A stretch of DNA of 64,000 bases from Pseudomonas serboccidentalis (lineage in GTDB: Bacteria; Pseudomonadota; Gammaproteobacteria; Pseudomonadales; Pseudomonadaceae), in contig NZ_CP101655.1 of NCBI RefSeq assembly GCF_028830055.1, positions 1,264,132 through 1,328,131 on the forward strand, written 5' to 3'. Positions 1 to 9,409 of the stretch are shown here, one piece after another. The translations under genes were made by a program, and so were the position numbers. Numbering within the stretch: the first letter of the stretch is position 1; every line of letters begins with the position of its first letter. Below the pieces are notes generated by a model. That model was not told the DNA's origin and did no database searches. It saw only the letters and a program-made list of their open reading frames with translations.

Positions 1-1968
1 CCGATCAACCTCGGAGCGCAGATCGGCCGCCAGCTTCTCCAGTTCCTTGGCGGTGACCGCCAGGTTGGAAACCACTTCGCGCTGCTCACTGTTGGCCAGC
101 GCAATGCTCTGCAGATTGCTGCTGAGCAACGTCGCGGTGCTGCTCTGCTCCTGCGTCGCCGTGGTAATCGCCGCAAACTGCTGCCCTGCCGAACGGCTCT
201 GTTCGTCGATCCGTGCCAGCGCCGAAGCAACGTTGGCGTTGCGCGACAGGCCTTCCTGCATCAGCACGTTGCCCTGCTCCATGGTGCTGATGGCATTGCC
301 GGTTTCCTGCTGGATGCTGTGGATCATCCCGGAGATTTCGTCAGTCGCCTGACGGGTGCGCGAAGCGAGGTTGCGCACTTCGTCAGCCACCACCGCAAAG
401 CCACGACCCTGCTCACCGGCCCGCGCCGCTTCGATGGCTGCATTGAGTGCCAGCAGGTTGGTCTGTTCGGCAATCGAAGTGATCACGCTGACGATGCCGC
501 CGATTTCCTGCGAGCGCTGACCCAGGGTATTGATCACGGTAGCCGTGGTGTTCAGTGCGCCAGCAATTTGCTCCAGCGAGGAAGAAGCCTCTTCCATCGA
601 GGTGCGGCCAATCTGGGTCTGCTGGGCATTTTCCTGGGCCAGACGCTGGGTGTTGCCCATGTTATCGGCGATATTCAGCGAGGTGGCGCTGAACTCTTCC
701 ACTGCGCCGGCCATGCTGGTGATTTCCCCGGACTGCTGCTCCATGCCTTCGTACGCGCCACCGGACAAACCGGACAGCGCCTGCGCCCGGCGGTTGACCT
801 CTTCGGAGGCGCGGCGGATGTGCTCGACCATGGTCGACAGCGCTTGGCTCATCTGGTTGAACGCGCGGGACAGCTGACCGATTTCGTCGTTGCTCGACAC
901 GTTCAGACGCACGCTCAGATCACCGGCGCCCAGGGCTTCGGCCTGGCGCACCAGATCACTCAGGGGCGCCAGTTTGCTGCGCAGCAACCACACCACCGAA
1001 CCCACGGCCAGCAGCATCGCCAGCAGACTGCCGATCGCCAGTTGCGTGCCGACGCTCCAGGTCACCGCGCGAATCTCGGCTTTAGGCATGCTTGCCACTA
1101 CCGCCCAAGGGCCACCGTCGAATGGCACCGAAACGCTGTAGAAATCTTCGTTCTTGTCGCTCCAGAACTGGCCTTTGCCTGGGGTTTTGGCCAGGCCGCC
1201 GATCACCGTAACCGCCTGTTCCAACGCCTGTACACCCGCTGGTGCCACCAGCCATTTGTTCTGCTCATCGAGCAGCGCCAGAGAACCGGTCTGACCGATG
1301 CGGAAGCGCTTGAGGTTGTCGAACTGGGCGTTCTGCGCGTCGGTGTAGTCGAAACCGACGAACAACACCGCAATCACCTTGCCGCTGCTGTCGCGCACCG
1401 GGGTGTATTGGGTCATGTAGGAACGATCGAACAGCAAGGCGCGACCGACATAGCTCTGTCCCGCCATCAACTTCGCATAGGCCGGGTGCGCATGATCGAG
1501 CAAGGTGCCGATGGCACGCGTACCGTCCTGTTTGGTCAGCGAGGTGCTGACCCGCACGAAATCTTCGCCGCTGCGTACGAACAGCGTGGCGACGCCGGCC
1601 GTCATCTGCTTGAACTCGTCGACTTCCTTGAAGTTGTTGTTCAGGACTTCGCTGCCCAGGTGCAGGCCCGGGGTCTGGGTACCTGCCACAGACACCGGCT
1701 GATCCGGATGAATGCTCAGGCCCGCGCTGAAGCGCTTCTCGAACAACCCGCTCAGACGCTGGGTGCTCTCGCGCAGCGTGCCGTGGAAGGTGCTCAACTG
1801 GTCGGCCAGCAGCCGCGCTTCACTGGCGAGGTGCTCTTCACGGGTGGCGAGATTGGCGGTATCCAGCGAACGCAGGGCGAACACCGTACTGCCACTGATG
1901 ACAATCGCCAGTATCACAGCAAGGGCAAAGCCCAGCTGCGAGGCGATCCGGGCACGAGGTTGAGACAT
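1..1968 (-). CDS. Methyl-accepting chemotaxis protein with periplasmic Cache domain (3' end outside window)
   Basis: Open from ATG at 1968 to the window edge (656 codons, no stop), so the last few residues are missing. It senses an unknown small ligand in the periplasm and signals to CheA/CheW. Visible order: TM1 near residues 12-32; a large periplasmic sensor region (about 35-305) resembling a Cache_3/Cache_2 fusion, with [19 protein letters not shown] and a later [21 protein letters not shown]2 about 309-327; a HAMP segment; then the coiled-coil signalling domain with the strictly conserved hairpin tip ([20 protein letters not shown], about residues 498-517). The tip makes the family assignment secure; the ligand is unknown. 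It is transcribed away from the LysR gene. Confidence 0.95.
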   Translation of the reverse strand, partial: MSQPRARIASQLGFALAVILAIVISGSTVFALRSLDTANLATREEHLASEARLLADQLSTFHGTLRESTQRLSGLFEKRFSAGLSIHPDQPVSVAGTQTPGLHLGSEVLNNNFKEVDEFKQMTAGVATLFVRSGEDFVRVSTSLTKQDGTRAIGTLLDHAHPAYAKLMAGQSYVGRALLFDRSYMTQYTPVRDSSGKVIAVLFVGFDYTDAQNAQFDNLKRFRIGQTGSLALLDEQNKWLVAPAGVQALEQAVTVIGGLAKTPGKGQFWSDKNEDFYSVSVPFDGGPWAVVASMPKAEIRAVTWSVGTQLAIGSLLAMLLAVGSVVWLLRSKLAPLSDLVRQAEALGAGDLSVRLNVSSNDEIGQLSRAFNQMSQALSTMVEHIRRASEEVNRRAQALSGLSGGAYEGMEQQSGEITSMAGAVEEFSATSLNIADNMGNTQRLAQENAQQTQIGRTSMEEASSSLEQIAGALNTTATVINTLGQRSQEIGGIVSVITSIAEQTNLLALNAAIEAARAGEQGRGFAVVADEVRNLASRTRQATDEISGMIHSIQQETGNAISTMEQGNVLMQEGLSRNANVASALARIDEQSRSAGQQFAAITTATQEQSSTATLLSSNLQSIALANSEQREVVSNLAVTAKELEKLAADLRSEVDR

Positions 1969-2159
1969 GGACAGCTCCTGGCCGAGCCACTGGATCCTCC
2001 TTGATCGCAGCGCCTGCTCGGAAAATTCTAATAATGGGGGGGTGAAATCGTGGAGACCGGCACGACGGTCCCACATGCTCATTTTCGGCGGTAAAACCGA
2101 ATACTTGAGTAATTGACGGGGTTATGGCTCAAGGCCATCATTGTGGCGACTCGAACGTT

Positions 2160-3080
2160 TCAGCTCAAGCGCTTGACCACCGGCAGCGTCATCGCGCGCA
2201 CTTCGCCTTGCAGGAAGTCGCTGAGGCGGCGCAAACGTTCACCTCCCGGACGGGTTTTCGGCCACACCAGGTAGTAATTCAGTCCGCTGGCGACGGCAGT
2301 CGGCCATGGCAGACTCAAGCGCCCTTGCGCCACATCTTCGGCCACCATCAGCAGATCGCCCATCGACACACCGTAACCCCGCGCCGCCGCGATCATCCCC
2401 AGTTCCAGGGTATCGAACACCTGCCCGCCCTTGAGCGAGACCTGATCGGACAGCCCCATGTGTTCCAGCCAACTGCGCCAGTCACGCCGGTCCGGGGTCG
2501 GGTGCAGCAACTCGGTGGAGGCCAGCCGGGCCACATCCCAGGGTTGATCATTCAGCAGGTTCGGCGCACCGACGGGAATCAGCTCTTCGGGAAACAGCAG
2601 GCTGGCTTCCCAGTCTGGCGGGAAGTGCCCATCACTGAGCAGCACCGCGCAATCGAAGGGCTCGTTGTTGAAGTCCACAGAATCCACGTCCATCCACGCG
2701 CTGGTCAGTTGCACTTCGTTACCCGGTTGCAGATGACGAAAGCGACTGAGCCGCGCCAGCAACCAGCGCATGGTCAGGGTCGACGGCGCTTTCATGCGCA
2801 GGATGTCGTCCTCGGCGCGCAAGGTGTTGCAGGCGCGTTCAAGGGCAGCAAAGCCGTCGCGAATCCCCGGCAACAGCATCCGCGCCGACTCGGTGAGCTG
2901 CAGGTTGCGGCCGCTGCGGTGGAACAGCTTGCAGGCGAAATGCTCTTCAAGCGTACGAATGTGCCGACTCACCGCACTCTGGGTGATCGACAACTCCTCG
3001 GCAGCGCGGGTGAACGAGCTGTGCCGCGCCGCCGCTTCGAATGCGCGCAGGGCATACAAGGGAGGAAGACGACGAGACAT
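2160..3080 (-). CDS. LysR-family transcriptional regulator (GcvA-like)
   Basis: 306 aa. The ATG at 3080 is preferred over an upstream in-frame extension to 3155 because it has an AGGAG ribosome site about 10 bases upstream and gives the usual LysR N-terminus. N-terminal winged helix (residues about 7-65, RAFEAAARHSSFTRAAEEL then SITQSAVSRHIRTLEEHF) followed by the substrate-binding-like effector domain. The start MSRRLPPLYALRAFEAAAR is typical of the GcvA/AmpR-type subgroup. Divergent from the MATE gene across about 150 bp, so control of that exporter is a reasonable inference. The same LysR-MATE pair is, as I recall, at PA5293-PA5294. Confidence 0.92.
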   Translation of the reverse strand: MSRRLPPLYALRAFEAAARHSSFTRAAEELSITQSAVSRHIRTLEEHFACKLFHRSGRNLQLTESARMLLPGIRDGFAALERACNTLRAEDDILRMKAPSTLTMRWLLARLSRFRHLQPGNEVQLTSAWMDVDSVDFNNEPFDCAVLLSDGHFPPDWEASLLFPEELIPVGAPNLLNDQPWDVARLASTELLHPTPDRRDWRSWLEHMGLSDQVSLKGGQVFDTLELGMIAAARGYGVSMGDLLMVAEDVAQGRLSLPWPTAVASGLNYYLVWPKTRPGGERLRRLSDFLQGEVRAMTLPVVKRLS

Positions 3081-3232
3081 TCGCAAAGCTCCTATAGCGG
3101 GTTGCGGACAACTTAGCAGAATCTGTTCTGGATGAGTTTTAATCATGCCACCCATCCTTTTTATCCCTTTGTGCGAAAGCGTTTAAGCGCCGAGAATCGA
3201 CGGTTCCTTGCTCCCTCTTTCAATGAGTGGTG

Positions 3233-4633
3233 ATGTCCATGCAGCATCCTGTGCGTACCGAACTCTGGGCCATCCTGCGGCTGGCGGGGCCGTTGATTGC
3301 TTCACAGTTGGCGCACATGTTGATGGTGCTGACCGACACCCTGATGATGGCGCGCCTGAGTCCCGAAGCCCTGGCCGGCGGCGGGCTGGGGGCGGCGAGT
3401 TATTCGTTTGTGTCGATCTTCTGCATCGGCGTGATCGCGGCAGTCGGCACTCTGGTGGCGATCCGTCAGGGCGCTGGCGACATCATCGGCGCGGCGCGCC
3501 TGACTCAGGCCGGTTTGTGGCTGGCGTGGCTGATGGCGCTGGGCGCCGGGCTGCTGTTGTGGAATCTGAAACCGGTGTTGCTGCTGTTCGGCCAGACCGA
3601 AACCAACGTCAACGCCGCCGGGCAATTCCTGATTGCCCTGCCCTTCGCCCTGCCTGGCTACCTGAGCTTCATGGCCCTGCGCGGCTTTACCAGTGCGATT
3701 GGCCGGGCGACCCCGGTGATGGTAATCAGCCTCGGCGGCACCGTGGCCAACTTCCTGCTCAATTACGCGCTGATCACCGGCATGTTCGGCCTGCCGAAAC
3801 TGGGGCTGACGGGCATTGGGCTGGTCACGGCGATTGTCGCCAACTGCATGGCGCTGGCCCTCGCGTGGCACATCCGCCGGCACCCGGCCTACGACGCTTA
3901 CCCGTTGCGCGCCGGCCTGTCGCGGCCGAACCGCCAATACCTCAAAGAACTGTGGCGCCTCGGTCTGCCGATTGGCGGCACCTACGCAGTAGAAGTCGGT
4001 TTGTTCGCCTTCGCCGCGCTGTGCATGGGCACCATGGGCAGCACACAGCTGGGCGCACACCAGATTGCCCTACAGATCGTTTCGGTGGCGTTCATGGTGC
4101 CCGCCGGTATGTCGTATGCAATCACCATGCGCATCGGCCAGCACTATGGGGCCGGGCAACTGCTCGATGCGCGGATGTCCGGGCGGGTCGGGATCGTGTT
4201 CGGCGCGGTGGTCATGCTGGGATTCGCCATGGTGTTCTGGCTGTTGCCGAATCAGTTGGTCGGCTTGTTCCTCGATCACAACGATCCGGCGTTTGCCGAA
4301 GTGATTCGTCTGGCTGTGAGCCTGCTGGCGGTGGCGGCATGGTTCGAGCTGTTCGACGGCACACAGACGATCGCCATGGGCTGCATTCGCGGGCTCAAGG
4401 ATGCAAAAACCACATTCCTGGTCGGCCTCGGTTGCTACTGGCTGATCGGCGCGCCGGCGGCGTGGTGGATGGCGTTCCACCTCAATTGGGGGCCGACCGG
4501 CGTCTGGTGGGGTCTGGCGCTGGGGCTGGCGTGTGCGGCAGTGAGTCTGACGCTGGCGTTTGAATGGAAGATGAAGCGGATGATTCGGCTGGAGCCGGTT
4601 CCACAGAGGTTCGAAGCCGTTCGCGCGGATTAA
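3233..4633 (+). CDS. MATE-family multidrug/cation exporter (NorM-like)
   Basis: About 466 aa with 12 predicted membrane segments, starting with the typical LWAILRLAGPLIASQLAHML and MVLTDTLMMARLSPEALAG of NorM-type MATE proteins. The family exports cationic drugs or metabolites in exchange for Na+ or H+; the substrate here is not readable. Possible starts are GTG 3227, GTG 3230, ATG 3233 and ATG 3239, all in frame; none has a strong ribosome site, so the start is uncertain by a few residues. Divergent from the LysR gene; its end abuts a REP pair. Confidence 0.93.
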   Translation: MSMQHPVRTELWAILRLAGPLIASQLAHMLMVLTDTLMMARLSPEALAGGGLGAASYSFVSIFCIGVIAAVGTLVAIRQGAGDIIGAARLTQAGLWLAWLMALGAGLLLWNLKPVLLLFGQTETNVNAAGQFLIALPFALPGYLSFMALRGFTSAIGRATPVMVISLGGTVANFLLNYALITGMFGLPKLGLTGIGLVTAIVANCMALALAWHIRRHPAYDAYPLRAGLSRPNRQYLKELWRLGLPIGGTYAVEVGLFAFAALCMGTMGSTQLGAHQIALQIVSVAFMVPAGMSYAITMRIGQHYGAGQLLDARMSGRVGIVFGAVVMLGFAMVFWLLPNQLVGLFLDHNDPAFAEVIRLAVSLLAVAAWFELFDGTQTIAMGCIRGLKDAKTTFLVGLGCYWLIGAPAAWWMAFHLNWGPTGVWWGLALGLACAAVSLTLAFEWKMKRMIRLEPVPQRFEAVRAD

Positions 4634-4716
4634 GATCAAAAGATCGCAGCCTTCGGCAGCTCCTACAGGGGAACGCATTCCAATAGTGTAGGAGCTGCCG
4701 AAGGCTGCGATCTTTT
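4634..4716. repeat. REP pair (type A)
   Basis: Two inverted arms (GATCGCAGCCTTCGGCAGCT and its complement) separated by about 20 bases, between the convergent ends of the MATE and EAL genes. The right arm overlaps the EAL gene stop codon at 4715-4717. Confidence 0.9.
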
Positions 4717-6385
4717 AAATAGCCTCAACCAGGTTTTGCTGGCTGGCGCCGAAGGTCAGGTACTCCACCAGTTCCGCCAACGGCAACGGCCGGCTGATCA
4801 GATAACCCTGCACTTGATCGCAGCCAAAGCCGCGCAGCAAATCCAGCTGTTCAGGCGTTTCCACCCCTTCGGCCACCACTTCCAGATGCAGGTTGTGCGC
4901 GAGATTGATCATCGCGTGCACCAGTTTGCGGTTCTCTTCGCGCTGTTCCATGCCACCGACGAAGCTCTTGTCGATCTTCAGCAAGGTGATCGGCAGGCTG
5001 TTGAGGTGCACGAACGACGAGAACCCGGTGCCGAAATCATCCAGCGAGAAACGCACGCCGAGGCGGCCGAGAGCGTCCATGGTCTGTTTGACCAGATCGC
5101 TGCGACGCATCACGGCGGTCTCGGTCAGCTCGAATTCCAGCCACTGCGCTTCAACACCACGCTCGGCGATCAAACGGCTGAGCGTCGGTAGCAACTGGCT
5201 GTCCTGAAACTGGCGGAACGACAGGTTGATCGCCATGTGCAGCGCCGGCAGCCCGCGCTCGCGTAGCGCCTGCATGTCGCGCAGGGCCCGGGATATCACC
5301 CAGTATCCCAGCGGCACGATCAAACCGCTCTGCTCGGCCAGCGGCACGAACTCGCTCGGCGGCAGCAGACCGCGCTCGCCATGGCGCCAGCGCACCAGGG
5401 CTTCGAGACCGACGATCTGGCCGTCCGCCAGATTCAGGCGTGGCTGGTAGTGCAGCTCCAGTTCATCGCGACGCAAGGCGCGACGTAGCTCGCTTTCGAG
5501 GTCGGCCATGCTCCGTGCATTGCGGTTGATGCGTTCGTTGAAGATATGGAAAGTGCAGCCCTGGGTGCTTTTGGCTTGCTGCATGGCGATGTGCGCGTGC
5601 CACATCAGCGGGTCGGCGCCCCCTTGTGCACGGGCATGGGCGATGCCGAGGCTGGAGCCGATCAACAGGCTTTCGCCATCGACCCAATACGGTTCGGACA
5701 AGGCTTCGGTGATGCGTTCGGCCATCCATTCAGCGCGTTGCGGCGCACGACGGGTGTCGATCAGCAAGGCGAACTCGTCGCTGCCCAGCCGCGCCAGTTG
5801 ATCACCCGCCTCCAGCTGGCTTTTCAGCCGCGCGACGACCTGCAGAATCAGACGGTCACCGGCCTGATGGCCGAGGGCGTCGTTGGCGTGACGGAAGTTG
5901 TCGAGATCGAGATGCCCGAGGGCCAGGCCACGCCCGTCGTTTTCTGCCAGGCGCGCCGCGAGCAAGGTCTGGAACCCCTGACGATTGGCGATGCCGGTCA
6001 ACGGATCCTGTTCGGCGAGGCGTTGCAGGGTGTTTTCCAGCACGCCGCGCTCACGCACATGGCGCAGGCAACGGCGCAGCATGCCGGCGTCGACGGCGTC
6101 GAACACCAGCCAGTCGCTGACGCCAACGGGCGCGGTGGCCGGTTCGTGTTCCAGCAGCAACACCGTCGGCAGGCTGCAACGGCCCGGGGCCGGCTGCAAC
6201 GCGGGGACGGTCAACAACACCGCATGGCGGTTGTCGTCGAACAAACTGCTGACCGACTCCCAGCTCGGCGCGCTGATCAGCACCGCCGCGCTCCCCATCG
6301 GAGCCAGACACTCGCGCAATAACGCTGTCCACGCTGGCGCTTCGGCCAGTAGCAGCAAACGCAAGGGTTCGACAGGCGTAGACAA
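4715..6385 (-). CDS. GGDEF/EAL protein, probable c-di-GMP phosphodiesterase
   Basis: 556 aa. An N-terminal receiver-like region without a clear phosphoacceptor (1-120), a GGDEF domain (about 122-290) with a degenerate GSDEF signature (LARLGSDEFALLID), and an EAL domain (about 300-545) with EALVRWRH, ELTETAV, DDFGTGFSSF, KIDKSFV and VAEGVET all present. The intact EAL and changed GGDEF predict c-di-GMP hydrolysis, perhaps with a regulatory GGDEF. The start is TTG at 6385, preceded by AGGGAG at good spacing; the next in-frame ATG is about 29 codons in. Its position between MATE and rep matches PA5295, which I recall being named ProE, a phosphodiesterase affecting exopolysaccharide. Confidence 0.93.
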   Translation of the reverse strand: MSTPVEPLRLLLLAEAPAWTALLRECLAPMGSAAVLISAPSWESVSSLFDDNRHAVLLTVPALQPAPGRCSLPTVLLLEHEPATAPVGVSDWLVFDAVDAGMLRRCLRHVRERGVLENTLQRLAEQDPLTGIANRQGFQTLLAARLAENDGRGLALGHLDLDNFRHANDALGHQAGDRLILQVVARLKSQLEAGDQLARLGSDEFALLIDTRRAPQRAEWMAERITEALSEPYWVDGESLLIGSSLGIAHARAQGGADPLMWHAHIAMQQAKSTQGCTFHIFNERINRNARSMADLESELRRALRRDELELHYQPRLNLADGQIVGLEALVRWRHGERGLLPPSEFVPLAEQSGLIVPLGYWVISRALRDMQALRERGLPALHMAINLSFRQFQDSQLLPTLSRLIAERGVEAQWLEFELTETAVMRRSDLVKQTMDALGRLGVRFSLDDFGTGFSSFVHLNSLPITLLKIDKSFVGGMEQREENRKLVHAMINLAHNLHLEVVAEGVETPEQLDLLRGFGCDQVQGYLISRPLPLAELVEYLTFGASQQNLVEAI

Positions 6386-6639
6386 GCTAGCTCCCTAGAC
6401 TCTGCAATGATGTGGGCGGGGCATTATGCCGTTGCGATGTTCAATGACAACGATTATCAGAACGTTATTTTGTGTCATGAATGAGAACATTAGCCGCAAA
6501 ATCACCGCGCATCCTCCGCGAAAGTAACAAAACCGGCAAATTTGAATCGCGTGGTGCGTCACAAGTCGGAGAGAGCAGCACAAATCGCTGAGCCTGTTAA
6601 AATGCCGGCCCATTTCGTCAACGACTCCCGAATTTTCGT

Positions 6640-8649
6640 ATGTCCCGACTCAATCCCCGGCAGCAAGAAGCCGTGAACTACGTCGGCGGCCCTCTATTGG
6701 TGCTCGCCGGCGCTGGCTCCGGCAAGACCAGTGTGATCACCCGCAAGATCGCGCACCTGATCCAGAACTGCGGCATCCGCGCCCAGTACATCGTCGCCAT
6801 GACCTTTACCAACAAGGCCGCGCGCGAGATGAAGGAGCGGGTCGGCACCCTGCTGCGCGCCGGCGAAGGTCGCGGCCTGACGGTCTGCACGTTCCACAAC
6901 CTGGGCCTGAACATCATCCGCAAGGAACACGTGCGGCTGGGCTACAAACCCGGTTTCTCGATCTTCGACGAGACCGACGTCAAAGCCCTGATGACCGACA
7001 TCATGCAGAAGGAATATGCGGGCGACGACGGCGTCGACGAGATCAAGAACATGATCGGCGCCTGGAAAAACGACCTGATCCTGCCGCCGCAGGCGCTGGA
7101 GAACGCGCGCAATCCGAAAGAACAGACCGCCGCCATCGTCTACACCCACTATCAGCGCACGCTCAAGGCGTTCAACGCGGTGGACTTCGACGACCTGATC
7201 CTGCTGCCGGTAAAGCTCTTCGAAGAACACGCCGACATCCTCGAAAAGTGGCAGAACAAGGTGCGTTACCTGCTGGTGGACGAATACCAGGACACCAACG
7301 CCAGCCAATACCTGCTGGTGAAAATGCTGATCGGCAAGCGCAACCAGTTCACCGTGGTAGGCGACGACGACCAGTCGATCTACGCCTGGCGCGGTGCGCG
7401 GCCGGAAAACCTGATGTTGCTCAAGGACGACTACCCGTCTCTGAAAGTAGTGATGCTGGAGCAGAACTACCGCTCCACCAGTCGCATTCTGCGCTGCGCC
7501 AACGTGCTGATCTCGAACAACCCGCACGAATTCGAAAAGCAGCTGTGGAGTGAAATGGGCCACGGTGACGAGATCCGCGTGATCCGCTGCCGCAACGAGG
7601 ACGCCGAAGCCGAGCGCGTGGCCATGGAAATCCTCAGCCTGCACTTGCGCACCGACCGCCCGTACAGCGATTTCGCCATCCTTTATCGCGGTAACTATCA
7701 GGCCAAGCTGATCGAGCTGAAACTGCAGCACCATCAGGTGCCATACCGCCTGAGCGGCGGCAACAGCTTCTTCGGCCGTCAGGAAGTGAAGGACCTGATG
7801 GCCTACTTCCGCCTGATCGTGAACCCGGATGACGACAACGCCTTCCTGCGGGTGATCAACGTGCCGCGCCGGGAAATCGGCTCCACGACCCTGGAAAAAC
7901 TCGGTAACTACGCCACCGAACGCAAGATCTCGATGTACGCCGCCACCGACGAAATCGGCCTGGGCGAACATCTGGACAGCCGCTTCACCGATCGCCTGTC
8001 GCGCTTCAAGCGCTTCATGGACAAGGTCCGTGAACAGTGCGCCGGCGAAGACCCGATCTCGGCGCTGCGCAGCATGGTCATGGACATCGACTACGAGAAC
8101 TGGCTGCGCACCAACAGTTCCAGCGACAAGGCCGCGGACTACCGGATGAGCAACGTCTGGTTCCTCATCGAAGCGTTGAAGAACACCCTGGAAAAAGACG
8201 AAGACGGCGAGATGACCGTCGAGGACGCCATCGGCAAACTGGTCCTGCGCGACATGCTGGAGCGTCAGCAGGAAGAAGAGGACGGCGCCGAAGGCGTGCA
8301 GATGATGACCCTACATGCGTCCAAGGGCCTGGAATTCCCTTACGTGTTCATCATGGGCATGGAAGAGGAAATCCTCCCGCACCGTTCCAGCATCGAAGCC
8401 GACACCATCGAAGAAGAACGCCGCCTGGCCTACGTGGGCATCACCCGCGCACGACAGACCCTGGCCTTCACCTTCGCCGCCAAACGCAAACAGTACGGCG
8501 AGATCATCGATTGCGCGCCAAGCCGCTTCCTCGATGAGCTGCCGCCGGACGATCTGGCGTGGGAAGGCAACGACGACACACCGACCGAAGTCAAAGCCGT
8601 ACGCGGCAATAGCGCACTGGCTGATATACGCGCGATGTTAAAGCGCTAG
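6640..8649 (+). CDS. rep: ATP-dependent DNA helicase Rep (UvrD/Rep superfamily 1)
   Basis: 669 aa, the usual Rep length. A 3'-5' helicase that clears proteins ahead of replication forks and helps restart. Walker A LAGAGSGKTS at residues 22-31, motif Ia AMTFTNKAAREM, motif II LLVDEYQDTN, motif III VVGDDDQSIYAWRGA, motif IV NYRST, motif V MTLHASKGLEFP, and motif VI in RLAYVGITRARQ. The start MSRLNPRQQEAV is the classic Rep N-terminus. A 255 bp AT-rich gap separates it from the EAL gene, so it has its own promoter. Confidence 0.97.
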   Translation: MSRLNPRQQEAVNYVGGPLLVLAGAGSGKTSVITRKIAHLIQNCGIRAQYIVAMTFTNKAAREMKERVGTLLRAGEGRGLTVCTFHNLGLNIIRKEHVRLGYKPGFSIFDETDVKALMTDIMQKEYAGDDGVDEIKNMIGAWKNDLILPPQALENARNPKEQTAAIVYTHYQRTLKAFNAVDFDDLILLPVKLFEEHADILEKWQNKVRYLLVDEYQDTNASQYLLVKMLIGKRNQFTVVGDDDQSIYAWRGARPENLMLLKDDYPSLKVVMLEQNYRSTSRILRCANVLISNNPHEFEKQLWSEMGHGDEIRVIRCRNEDAEAERVAMEILSLHLRTDRPYSDFAILYRGNYQAKLIELKLQHHQVPYRLSGGNSFFGRQEVKDLMAYFRLIVNPDDDNAFLRVINVPRREIGSTTLEKLGNYATERKISMYAATDEIGLGEHLDSRFTDRLSRFKRFMDKVREQCAGEDPISALRSMVMDIDYENWLRTNSSSDKAADYRMSNVWFLIEALKNTLEKDEDGEMTVEDAIGKLVLRDMLERQQEEEDGAEGVQMMTLHASKGLEFPYVFIMGMEEEILPHRSSIEADTIEEERRLAYVGITRARQTLAFTFAAKRKQYGEIIDCAPSRFLDELPPDDLAWEGNDDTPTEVKAVRGNSALADIRAMLKR

Positions 8650-8655
8650 AATTGA

Positions 8656-9279
<624 letters not shown>

Positions 9280-9300
9280 CCCGCCACACCGCATTACCCT

Positions 9301-9393
9301 TGTAGGAGCTGTCGAGTGAAACGAGGCTGCGATCTTTTGATCTGATTTTTGAAATCAACATCAAAAGATCGCAGCGTGCCGCAGCTCCTACAG
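9301..9393. repeat. REP pair (type A)
   Basis: Inverted arms beginning TGTAGGAGCTG and ending CAGCTCCTACA, each with GCTGCGATCTTTTGAT or its complement. It lies between the convergent ends of xpt and the CoA-transferase gene. The two arms differ in the middle (GTCGAGTGAAACGAG versus CGTGCCGC). Confidence 0.88.
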
Positions 9394-9409
9394 GTTTTGC
9401 GGTGGGCGG

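Noticed and set aside
319..2004. Long plus-strand ORF (561 codons) opposite the chemoreceptor
   Set aside because: Antisense shadow of the MCP gene; amino acid makeup (His, Gln, Arg, Gly-rich) is what GC-rich reverse frames give.
2124..2138. ATGGCTCAAGGCCAT hairpin as terminator of the LysR gene
   Set aside because: Short stem without a T run on the minus strand.
6386..6639. Fur box in the AT-rich gap before rep
   Set aside because: AACGATTATCAGAACGTT only loosely resembles the consensus and neither flanking gene is iron-related.
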